A DNA stretch of 64,000 nt from Membranipora membranacea. Taxonomy: Eukaryota; Bryozoa; Gymnolaemata; Cheilostomatida; Membraniporidae. Where the stretch lies: NCBI GenBank assembly GCA_914767715.1, contig OU612067.1, positions 5,892,001 to 5,956,000 on the forward strand, written 5' to 3'. Both the position numbers and the translations under genes were made by a program. The notes beneath the pieces were generated by a model. That model had not been told where the DNA came from. It did not search any database and saw nothing but the letters and a program-made list of their open reading frames with translations. Below, in pieces: positions 47,467-57,255 of this stretch (positions are counted from its first letter, which is position 1; the number at the start of each line of letters is the position of its first letter).

Positions 47467-48591
47467 ATGTCTGAAGCTCTAGACCTGGACTCACTTCAAA
47501 GTATGACACAAAATGAGTTTGACGTCTGTATAAACAGTTTCAACTCCAAAGTGCTCAAGCTGGTAATGCGTAAAGAATCGTGCCGCTTACGAACATTTTC
47601 TACCGATAAATGGAAATATGGTCAGATGGCTGACAGTGGATATCTGTTGGCTCAGAATGGTCTGTTTTACAAAAGTGTCGGGGATTGCATATCCTGTCCG
47701 TTTTGCTGCTTCACTCTGTCTAATGCAACATCCATAGTAGGCTGCAATCCAATCAACACCCATCAAGTTTTCAACACAGACTGCTCTTTTGTAACAAGAC
47801 CTTCTAGCTGCGGGAACCATCCAATAGAACCAAGTCTCTCCGGGAAAGACTTGAAATTGATGACAATTTTTCCTATGGACTGCGGCGACATTGACCAGCA
47901 GGAAAATGCAACTGTACCAGCTGAACTTATGAACTCTCTAGGTGTACAAACCCCTAACACATTCGCTTCTGAATTTGCTGTCTATGTCAATCGCCAAAAG
48001 ACATTCACAAACTGTAGCAATCATGTGGTTATAGCCTTACTTCAAAAGCTATTAGATTCAGGCTTTTTTTATGTTGGTGATGGCAGAAATGATAAAGTAT
48101 GCTGTTATGCCTGTGGGGTTATAATGTCCAAGTGGAGCATCACAGATCATCCATCGAAGAAGCACGCTGAGAGGAAGCCGGAATGTGATGCAATTCTCAA
48201 CACAAACGCTCAACTTGTCATTCCTAAACTCCCCAAAGCTCTGTCACCACGGCAATCTGTAATCAAACTATTCCATCGAATTGGCTATCAAGAGGATCAA
48301 ATCTTGAACGTCATCAACCACGAAAGCAGGTCAATTGACTTTTTGGACACTAAAACAATACTCGAAGAAAGATTTCCTCAAAATGGTGTCGTAAAAAGTT
48401 ATGAGGCCTCAGAAAAAATTAGATGTCACATGAGAGGCTGTAGAGACATAAGCGAACATGTCGGACTGCCTTGTGGACACTTGATCTTTTGTGACAATTG
48501 TTTCAAGCAGTTGACAGCCAAGGAGAACCTGGATATCTGCCCAAAATGTGGAAACAAGACGAACGCAGCTATGAGAGTTTACCTCTTGTAA
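47467..48591 (+). CDS. IAP-family protein, 2xBIR-UBA-RING (374 aa), paralogue of 5155-6267
   Basis: Same architecture and most residues as the gene at 5155: BIR1 C77, C80, H99, C106; BIR2 C213, C216, H233, C240; UBA-like segment about 262-302; RING C320, C325, C336, H338, C342, C345, C358, C361 with CX4C first pair and HVGLPCGHL. It is four residues longer because of a small insertion (near TNAQL, about 246-250). All ligands are kept in both copies although silent and conservative changes have accumulated, which suggests selection. A short GC-rich insertion lies in its leader. A broken 2xBIR gene follows, as the intact one follows the other copy. Confidence 0.92.
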   Translation: MSEALDLDSLQSMTQNEFDVCINSFNSKVLKLVMRKESCRLRTFSTDKWKYGQMADSGYLLAQNGLFYKSVGDCISCPFCCFTLSNATSIVGCNPINTHQVFNTDCSFVTRPSSCGNHPIEPSLSGKDLKLMTIFPMDCGDIDQQENATVPAELMNSLGVQTPNTFASEFAVYVNRQKTFTNCSNHVVIALLQKLLDSGFFYVGDGRNDKVCCYACGVIMSKWSITDHPSKKHAERKPECDAILNTNAQLVIPKLPKALSPRQSVIKLFHRIGYQEDQILNVINHESRSIDFLDTKTILEERFPQNGVVKSYEASEKIRCHMRGCRDISEHVGLPCGHLIFCDNCFKQLTAKENLDICPKCGNKTNAAMRVYLL

Positions 48592-48703
48592 TTCTGGTCG
48601 TACTGCTGGTAGAGTGATTTATTATCAGCCCTCACCAGAGTCTGTCAAACTATACTGATAATCTGCTGCTGCCGATGCTGCTGATTACAGTTGACCCAGA
48701 CTA

Positions 48704-48709
48704 AATAAA
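48704..48709 (+). terminator. Poly(A) signal AATAAA
   Basis: Hexamer 113 bases after the stop of the 374-aa IAP gene. Confidence 0.55.
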
Positions 48710-49816
48710 ACTTAGGTGAATTTTACATAAATGGGATACATCTCTGCTGCATCAGATTTTCTAAGAATATCCGTGGCATCAATCTTTTGGATATTTATTT
48801 TTCTATCGTCTTTCATGTGTGAGCTATGATAATGCTACTTTTTAGAGTGACCGTAATTTGTTATTCATACTTGAACTTTTTACTCATAGTAATGTAATAT
48901 TTTTTGGCTTCCCTCATCCCTCCTCCCTCTCATCAATTATTCCCCTGTTCTGTCGGATTGTAAACACTAAACATCATAGCATTCTTTACTTGATCAAGAT
49001 GTGAAAGAGCAGCCTTTGAATGGTTAGTATCTGAGCTCTGTTACGGCTGTCGCTCTAGTATACTTTTGTGAACTGGTTGCAGTAGCTTGTCTTGACCAGC
49101 TTTGTCCGATGGCTTGTCAAGACAGGCTGAGGCTGCAGATACTCCTATGTTCACATGGTCTTATTTGCTTCATGCATTGATCGGTGGTTAATAAAAGTTC
49201 ATAATATATTATTATGTTTATAACTGCCGGCGTGCCTGACCTGTAACATGCTAATGTTAGAATCTCTGGGTTAGAATATCAATGCGGTCTTCACTGGGCT
49301 CTGTATCTGGCTTAGTAAGCCACATAAAAGTACACTGCATTCTGATTTTACTAGCAATAACATTCAGGCACCTGCCAAAAAATATGCTACATCAGGATTG
49401 GCCTTGTGTTTTTTTACAGGGACAAGTGCAATGAGTTTTCATAAAAGATTATTAGAAATTGATTGCCAGTCAAGCCATTCATAACTTTACATAACAAGTG
49501 CAATTGAAAGACAATTGATTAGATGGATCGATCTCATGTAGCTGTTTTCTAATCATGTGATCACCAAGGGTGTACAGCTGTTCAACATGTGCTGGGGTAC
49601 TCCAGTTTACTTCCTTATCATACCATTGAATGTAATAGCCTACATATTTGCTATTGGAGAACATTCGAATGACGTCACTTGTCACTAGTCTAATGTTGTC
49701 AAATAAGATTTAGTAAGGAAACTGTCGCTTGATAGGAAACAAGGTGTTTTAAGACAGAAGCTTATTAATCATAAGAAGTGAGAGGTTTGATGTAGTACAC
49801 AATCATTGTCTAGTCC

Positions 49817-49870
49817 ATGGGTGGGCAACCTTTTCTTGAAAAAGGCCACATTTTACGCCAGATCAACTCA
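49817..49870 (+). mobile_element. hAT-type terminal remnant
   Basis: The sequence gggtgggcaaccttttcttg followed by ggccacattttacg resembles the ends of hAT (Charlie-like) DNA transposons. No second end was found, so this is a fragment. Confidence 0.4.
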
Positions 49871-50087
49871 AAAGGCCGCAACATATTTTTCAGGGATAAA
49901 ATTGGAACTGGAGTAGCAATTTTGGCATTTCCACTTGTGTAAAAACTAAAACAGATTTATGTCTAAAAACTACAGTATGTTGCAAAAACCATCAACTCAG
50001 CAGAAATACTGGTTTATCTAATCTTCTTGAGTTTTGTGATGTCATTTTACCTCTTTGATATCTTGATTGATATTGATTGCTATCCAC

Positions 50088-50190
50088 TTTATTTTTACCG
50101 CTCAAAATAGTACATAATAATATCATAATCATAATCAAATAGTATCATAATAAGATTTGATTGTGTACATGTCTGTATCCCTATGTTTCA
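50088..50190 (-). mobile_element. LINE 3'-end remnant
   Basis: ccactttatttttaccgctc and the following imperfect catcataatc repeats match the 3' UTR of the LINE fragment at 2590-3290 in the same orientation. Confidence 0.5.
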
Positions 50191-51131
50191 TGTGTAAGAC
50201 AAAGAGGAGGGTGGGTGCGGGAAAGTTCTGTAGCGCCCTCCCAGGGGTTAGAGTGTAAATAAAGTTCATACTGGACTGTTTTGATGGAGAAGGAAGTATT
50301 TTCGCGGAGCGAAAAAAGAATTTTAAAATATTTTTCGTGTCCTGCCAAAGTTTTCACCTCACAGCTCCCACCCTCTCTCAAAGGAGGGAAATTTTCGCAA
50401 ATGATTGTGAAATGAAGAATTCAGTATGGAACATTTCAACCATAATGCAGGAGCACTTGTCACAAAGGGAATTTTTGTCCACGGAGACTGTTTCGCAAAG
50501 AAAAAAAATTACTATAATGTTAGAGAAACTTGTAATTTTAACATCCAAAGGTCACTGTTTTGTGTTATTTCGAAAGGACCACAACCCACACCCCCCCCCC
50601 CCCGCCCGCACATTTTAACTGCCAAAGCCTGTCTTGTCTTTCTGAGAAGTTCAATTGGATGATGTGGTATGTAGCCGGATAAACAAACTCTACATTAGTT
50701 TCTCACTGGTATTTCTGGTGGTTCCTGCTGGTCAAATGAGAATTGTCAATACTTCATCATCCCAACCAAATATCTACTGACTCAAGTATTAACTAGGGGT
50801 TTTCACAGCTGGTGATGACTCACCCGTTGGAAATTACATTTGAGACTTGAGTACATTCCCGCAGCCTTCTCGTTACACATGAGTCATGAGAAGACAACAT
50901 GTAAATAAATCTGGTATTTTTAATTCCTGATACACCACAGCTCTACTCTAATCACTCTATTGGACTCATATTGCTACAAACCCAATATTTCATGTTCATC
51001 AAATAGAATCAAGAATTTAATTCTTTTTCAATTCAGCAACAGGTCAAGAATTGTATCATAGGGATTGGTTATTGTTTATTGCAGTGCTGATCAACCTCGC
51101 GATTGAAACATATATATCAACGAAGTTGAAC

Positions 51132-51998
51132 ATGAAGCTCATCTCTGATGAAGAAGGACGTCCCAAAGATAGAGTAACCAAATATAAATTAGCTACTGCC
51201 CTTCAATGTATAGCCTTAGTGACATGGAAGGCAGGACAGGCAGGTCATACAGCATGCATTTTTCCGGAGGAGAAACCCTGTATTCACAGCAAAAAAGATG
51301 ACTCTGACCTTTCAAAGGTTATGCGCGCTCTTGAAAACTCTGCTTACCAACAGGATTCTGATGTGACTGTTGCGCCTGCTGTCATGTTACCAAAAGACCA
51401 CAACCCTTTTCTAGAGAAATGTGTTGTGAGGGAACTACTCCTGATAGATTCTTCTAAGTTTCGTAGAATCATCAAGTGCAGACTGAGTCCTAAAGAGATA
51501 AACTTTATAATGCAGCATGAATATTTCCGTCTTAAAAGCTTTGATGGTGACTGGATGCATGAAGACAACGAAACATTATGTGGTAAAAATATGGCCAATG
51601 CTGGCTTCTACAATTGCCAAGAAACAGACAGTATGAGGTGCCCTTTTTGTAAACTGGAACTTGGACAGGGGAGATCTAACATGAGGCCAAAATACCTACA
51701 TGACGCGGACAGCACAAATTGCCCATTTGTTCGCTCACCCGGCAATTGTGGAAATGTTACTTTACCTCAGCAGTTTTAGTATGGTGGCCACATCTCTCGC
51801 ATAGGTGACCTCCATCATCCTGAATTATATGGTGTCAACAGAGAGAGATCCGTTGCTCCATTGATGTCTCGTCATAGCATGCGACGAAACAGCTTCAACG
51901 ACAAAGAGTACCCTGCTCAACAAATTCTCAAACAAATGATTAGTATTTTAGTGGATTCTGGGTTTTATTATACTCGTTACGAGGACCTCGTTGCCTAG
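51132..51998 (+). pseudogene. Broken 2xBIR IAP gene (paralogue of 9573-11404)
   Basis: The frame from the ATG at 51132 matches the N-terminal half of the split-RING gene (both have PKDHNPFL/PPDHNPFL, a helical lead ending in KEINF, and a complete BIR1 with CPFC). It stops at a TAG (51777-51779), exactly where the paralogue reads Arg in FRYG. Homology continues in the same frame past that stop (HHPELYGVN, then RRNSFNDKEYP) into the start of BIR2 (DSGFYYT) and ends at a second TAG (51996-51998); the CXXC of BIR2 and the RING are missing. The frame is also open upstream to a TTG at 51051 (WLLFIAVLINLAI), without an ATG. A truncated BIR1 product is conceivable. Confidence 0.85.
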
Positions 51999-53340
51999 GT
52001 GATTTCTGGAACAACTTCCCATCAGAATTCAGACATATTCCACAGTGACTTCCATCAGTACTAGCTGCTCTTGGTTGGCAATCGAGGTACTGTAGTCTGG
52101 GTATATCAACAATAGTCCGGATTAACAATATTACAACTTTTCGACTGGAATGAAAGGTTTCATTGCAACAGAGATAAAATCAAACAGAGATATGCTAGAC
52201 TCAATGTTGAGAAACCAGTAAACTCTATTCACTAATGACTCATGGTATTTCTTTGAAAATTTCCTAACTAGTCGCCCCCTTTCATATCGATGATTGCGTC
52301 TCTTAAACTATATTTTGGTGCTTTTTTTAGGAGAAATGGTAGGGGAGGCAAAAATCCTTGAGGGTGTGAAGTAATACCAGGTTGGGTATTGCAAACTGAG
52401 TCCTGTGTCCCCAGCCTCCAAAGCGTTTTTATGATATAAATAGCAAATAGAAGTCCCAAATGAGCTGATTCTGACATAGAAATCTCAATTATAGCATTTT
52501 TAGGCCATTCTATTCAGCATTCAAGGGGACTGGCAGAGCGTCCATGCCTCCCCTAGAACTACGGGCCTCCTTTCTTCAACCAACTAAGGAAATAGTTGTA
52601 AACCTTACAGCTAGTTGATTGAAGAGATGAGGTTGCTTCTTGGCCTAATGGCTAAGATCAGTAAGTCACGCCAACGGCTGATTAGGGGCTAGGGCCAGTT
52701 TCAGTTTCGGCATCTTGCTGCACACACAGTTAAGGTCTTTTTATGTCCTCACGTATCTAGAGGATGTATTCTAGTTTTCTAGGATCACATTTTAAGTAAG
52801 AGGATTAAGGGCACCTTGCATCCTTCTTTAGGGAGAGCCCAATCTTCTTATTCTTATTATACAGCAAAGAGGATGGAGTGTGAAGTGAATTGGTCCATGT
52901 TAGCAAGAAGAAGCACAGCAAAAGAAAGTTTAAGCTCCCATCAATCACATTTTATTGAATAATATAATAGTTAATTTGTCTATCCATCACTGACAACAAC
53001 TTTTTCAATAAAATTACACCGAAAAATGATAGGGAAACTTCACCAAAACAATTTATTGAAAAAACTTCAGTTTCTCATGGTCAGTTTCACTGGATTATTT
53101 ACCACAGTATTTGTACTTGAAATCTATTTGATGTATTTATTTCTAGCTCTTAGTGAACGTTATACATATGAATTTTTGTCTACCAGATGTTTTCTGGCTC
53201 ACTAAATTGTAGCCATATTATAAGTGCAATGGTATATCAATGTTTTTTGGTGTGTTTCCCATTCCTTTCTATAGATAGGATGTTATCAACAGGTTTTCAT
53301 TAATTATAATTGGCAATACACAGGTGATCTGGAAAAATGG
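51999..53340. other. Intergenic between convergent genes; U2-like segment
   Basis: No coding region supported. Holds the U2-snRNA-like segment at about 52628-52658. Possible minus-strand poly(A) hexamers (TTTATT) occur near 52952 and 53051. Confidence 0.4.
52628..52658 (+). ncRNA. U2 snRNA 5'-end-like fragment
   Basis: ttgcttcttggcctaatggc followed by taagatca resembles the 5' end of U2 snRNA (consensus start atcgcttctcggccttttgg), about 24 of 29 bases by eye. Similarity fades after this, so it is a pseudogene or a U2-derived SINE head. The same bases also fit a tRNA A box, so a tRNA-derived SINE is the alternative. Confidence 0.35.
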
Positions 53341-54486
53341 CTATGCAAATAAAACATGTAAAGTGCCAGCTAGGCATTTTCCACAACTTGGGCAGAGACA
53401 TTGGTAATCTGGATTTGCAGTCTTCTTTTCAACCTCAAGTTGGTTACATTCTCCGCAAAGTATCAAATCACCACATGGTAAGCCTATATGGGACGCTGGC
53501 GACACGCTTTGGTTCCTTTCCGGGCATATCAAACAACTTACAGGGCTTTCATCGTGAGTTGGAATTGAATTTCTTCTAACAATCGTCTCGAAGTGTGATG
53601 AATTATCAGTATTTGATTTGTTTTCCATCCGATTAGGTGTGATTTGGATATCAACGTTTTCATCAATATTAACACGCTGTTGGGGTTCTTGCTGTAATTC
53701 AGCTAAAGCCCCTGTTAACTGAGTTTTGATCTCGATCTCTTCATTTGGTTTTTCGTGTTCCGTATTGATTGCTATGTTTCTCTCAGTCTCTTCTCTATTT
53801 CTCTCACTGACAGTGTCGTCAGGGCTCTCACTATTCATTGGGACATTGCCGCATTCACGTCCTTGGAGAAATGGACAGAAAGAAAATGCACTTCTGTGTT
53901 CATCTGAAGGACTGTCCCCAGGTATCCAGCGATGGATGCTTCCACGGCAAAAGACACACATAACTCTGTCCCCATCATCCACATTGTAGAATCCAGTTGC
54001 AGCCATCTTGGCTCCAACTAAGCTATCACTCGTATGTGGCCAGCTAACAGAAAATGTTTTCAACCTATACTTTTCAAATATCATGAGTGACTCCCTATCA
54101 TCAATGGATAATTCTGACGTTAGATATGTGAGGAAACGCTCAGGTGTCATGCTCTCTAGATGTTCTTCTTCGGTATGTTTGAGTTCGTGGTGCTCTTGAG
54201 TATACTGCGCAGGAGCTATCCATATCTCCATGCAAACTGACCTAATCAGATTCAGGCTTGTTAGCTCTTTGATGACTTGTTTATATGAACTCTGTTTATC
54301 TGAGTCCTCAGGGTGTGAAATTAACTGGAGTTCTTTTTGCCGCTTAGCAGAGGTTTCTTCTCTGACGTACCCATTGATTGTTTCCTGGTGTGTAGAAAAT
54401 TTTTCTCTCAGAATTTTACTCATGTTTCCAGTAGTCCATCCATATTCTCGCCAACGAGCAATGGAGGCAATATTATGACTAGCCAT
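53341..54486 (-). CDS. IAP-family protein, 1xBIR, Asp-variant RING, UBA eroded (381 aa)
   Basis: ATG at 54486 (MASHNIASIA), just inside a 5'-UTR acceptor (atatttgacag, about 54518). A basic N-terminal region leads to the family's helical lead (RFLTYLTSELS, then DRESLM) and one canonical BIR (C177, C180, H197, C204). Where the paralogues at 14044 and 20954 carry a UBA-like domain, only a short remnant is visible (about 255-265, TQLTGALAELQQ). The RING has C318, C321, C338, C344, C347, C365 and C368, with D340 instead of His (PCGD). The frame is intact. Its place beside the 2xBIR copies mirrors that of the gene at 14044. No 3xBIR partner follows on the right; mobile elements occupy that space. 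Confidence 0.9.
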   Translation of the reverse strand: MASHNIASIARWREYGWTTGNMSKILREKFSTHQETINGYVREETSAKRQKELQLISHPEDSDKQSSYKQVIKELTSLNLIRSVCMEIWIAPAQYTQEHHELKHTEEEHLESMTPERFLTYLTSELSIDDRESLMIFEKYRLKTFSVSWPHTSDSLVGAKMAATGFYNVDDGDRVMCVFCRGSIHRWIPGDSPSDEHRSAFSFCPFLQGRECGNVPMNSESPDDTVSERNREETERNIAINTEHEKPNEEIEIKTQLTGALAELQQEPQQRVNIDENVDIQITPNRMENKSNTDNSSHFETIVRRNSIPTHDESPVSCLICPERNQSVSPASHIGLPCGDLILCGECNQLEVEKKTANPDYQCLCPSCGKCLAGTLHVLFA

Positions 54487-54489
54487 TGA

Positions 54490-56170
54490 AAGTTACAAGT
54501 ACACTCCTGTTTTCACCTGTCAAATATATAAAGGGCAGTCAGAATGATCGATCAAAAAAGTATCAGTATTGGATTGTCTAAAGTCCCATGTCAGCCATAA
54601 CCTTATTTGGTCGAAAATCTAATCAGAAAACTTCATCGCAAACTCTTTGACATTGCAAACCTTCTTTCCTAATGTTGCAATGGTTTTGCGATCTTCGTAT
54701 TTTTCTTCTCAGTGCTGTATATAGGGATATCTGGTATAAGCTGTAGGATCATACAACAGTCTTTGATGATATGCCTCTTGACCTAGGTCGAAACGTGTAC
54801 AGTTATCATGGTTCGGTGGTACAGGCGCTATTATAGGTTTGTGCTAAGTGCCAGATACTGTCTCAAAGAATGGGATTGCGTGCAGTTCCCAATGCCCCCC
54901 CCCCCCCCCCAAAAGAGTTAAATGAAGGATTTTGGGGAGACAATTTGTTTGGCCCAAAATTGTGTCATCTCCAATAACACCTGGGGTCGACAAACAGTCT
55001 CTAAAAGGTTGACCTATGACCTATCGGTGCTGCGTACCATTAAGAATGACCAAATATCCTCTTCCAGATGGTCACGATGGTAGCTAAGCTGTTCAAGAAT
55101 AGATAAGTTGACAGAGAGATTCCAGTTGTATGAGCCACAACAAATATGACTTGAATAAGATAGTAATACTCACGCACACAAATTCTTGTCAGTATCCCTA
55201 CCCTTCAACTTTATACCAGGATCTATGTTTCTCCCCTCCTCAGTCACGATTAACTTAATCATCATGCATATGATAAAAACAAGGGGCGTATATACTTATG
55301 AATTATGCAACCCCTAAAACTTGGCAAGAATTGCAGGCAAACTGGAATAAGCTATTATAAATGCAAAAGACACCAACTCCGGGTCAAATTATTAATAAAG
55401 CATTGTGAGGTTCTAAAACTTTTTGATTTCATTCAAATAAATTTCAGCTTGGCATCAGGGCTGTGTTTACATCCCTGCACTTGCAGCTTGCAAGGGCTTT
55501 ACTAGTTTGGCATATTATTTCTACACTCGAAGCCCAAGTGTGAAGGCTCATAAAACACTCACTCTGGAATTTCCGCCTTGGTTTTTACACTGTGTATTTT
55601 CCGATGGGAATTCTGCTTTGGTAATACCAGTGGGATTGCCAACCCTATGCTCTCACAATGACATGGGACCTATTTCTGATGTACCATGGAATTTTTGGGG
55701 TGTTATTCCCAGTGTAGCCATTAGACCTGAGATTATGGATATTAACGGGCCCTTTGTTCAGATAATGATGCTGTATACAAAAAGTTCTCAGACGTTTTTG
55801 TTAAGATTAGCTTATTCAGGTCAGTTCTTTAAGAGAGATCATTGAAGGAAGTTCATTGATCCTTGAGGCCCTGCGAGATTATTTTCCACGGCTTTAACAA
55901 GACCATCGTTGTTGATGAACTGCTCAAGGTGGGTGAAACTTTTATATCCTTAATTGTCTGGTAATGTAACATAATTAGCAGGATTAACTTCCTACTTAGG
56001 CAGCAGTTCAATTGGATAGATCTCATAATTAAATGTAACAAAAATCTGTGATTTTATATGTAGTCACAAGAGCACAGATAGCTTGTGGCATTTAATGATA
56101 GCTTATATAATATGATGGCATTCCATTATTCATCAACATCCCGACTGTTTTAATTATGTTGGAATAGGTA
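54490..56170. other. Upstream region without partner gene
   Basis: Holds a C tract (about 54896-54911) and the palindrome-rich element (about 55560-55725), but no 3xBIR gene follows. A 112-codon frame at 55507-55845 runs through the palindrome element and shows no domain; I do not call it. Confidence 0.4.
55560..55725. repeat. Palindrome-rich element upstream of the last 1xBIR gene
   Basis: Contains tggaatttccgcc, ttttccgatgggaattc and ccagtgggattgcc, the same opposing gggaa/ttccc style as the elements between the other divergent pairs. Confidence 0.45.
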
Positions 56171-56183
56171 AATTCGAATCACT

Positions 56184-56360
56184 ATGAAAATGACCCAGAA
56201 AGAAAATGACCTGAGATGAAAATGACCTAGAATGAAAATGACCCGAGGTCAGGGTCATCTTAAGCTGTCCGACTCATTCCGATATTGGCAGGTCACACAA
56301 AGTCTATAACCGGAAATGAAAATGACCCTACCAATCACACCCATATATGAAAATGACCCA
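56184..56360 (+). repeat. Dispersed GAAAATGACC repeat
   Basis: The word gaaaatgacc or a close form occurs repeatedly, first at about 15-17 bp intervals and then spaced further apart. Confidence 0.6.
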
Positions 56361-56526
56361 ACCAATCCCTGAAGGTGTTACAACATAGTATTTAACTTTT
56401 GTCATAGTTAAAGGTAAAGTATGGAATATATACATAGCTATGGTAGCAATGAACTAAACCTTTAGTTCATTGATGGTAGCCCAGCGGGCACATTGTATGC
56501 GGGTGGGGATATGGTAGGCAGGCAGG

Positions 56527-57000
56527 AGTGGGGCTCCATATCCCTATTACCAATGAGGAGATAATTCTAAGTTTCATGACATGACATTATCTCCTCATTG
56601 GTGGCAGGGAGACAACTTGAATTCAAGTTGGATTCAGTTGGATTTCCCAATGAAAATGGGATTTCCATTGATTATTTATTGATTATTTATTAGGTAACTT
56701 CGCGCCCTTGGTATCAATATTAAATAATCATTAATTATAATCATTTTCATGGGGAAATCCAACTGAATAGATTTTATGATTAGATATACGGTTTTTCAAT
56801 GATACTGACATACAACTTAGAATTATCTCCTCATTGGTAAAAGGGAGACAACTTGAATTCAAGTTGGATTCAGTTGGATTTCCCCATGAAAATGATTATA
56901 ATTAATGATTATTTAATATAGATACCAAGGTCGCGAAGTTACCTAATATATATACCAAGGTCGCGAATTTACCTATTAGGTAAATTCGCGGCCTCCGTAA
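56527..57000. mobile_element. Nested or rearranged foldback elements
   Basis: At least two incomplete copies of the palindrome seen intact at 37637-37980, with several taggtaa.ttcgcg ends and central gaattcaagttgg motifs in both orientations. They abut the left side of the LINE. Confidence 0.75.
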
Positions 57001-57255
57001 GAAATATTAATAATAAAAATATTCATGGGAAATCCCATTGACATTGGTAAATCCAGATAATTTACTTGGCCAGACAAATAATGGTATGAGACGGAGGCAG
57101 CTGCTTTAAAATATCTTAAAACAACTGGAGGCATATCAAATCCAATCAAATATTATACCAAAGTATCTACAAAGGATGCTAGTACCGGATTAGGCACAAG
57201 CAGCGACAGCAACAAAACATCAACATCCACAGGCCCTTCTACACCGCTTTCCACG

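Larger units (their letters stand above)
42709..48591 (+). repeat. Segmental duplication A (copy 2, with an IAP gene)
   Basis: Second copy of 104-6267. Differences from copy 1: the expanded 26-bp array, two short GC-rich insertions (about 43907-43948 and 47416-47458), an extra segment at about 45160-45650, and absence of the LINE fragment. The non-coding part has no recognisable gene. Confidence 0.9.
48710..51050. other. Intergenic with transposon remnants
   Basis: No supported gene. Contains a hAT-like terminal sequence near 49817, a LINE 3' remnant near 50088 and a C tract near 50590-50603. Confidence 0.45.

Noticed and set aside
55507-55845. 112-codon open frame
   Set aside because: It coincides with the palindrome-rich repeat and has no ATG-context or domain support.
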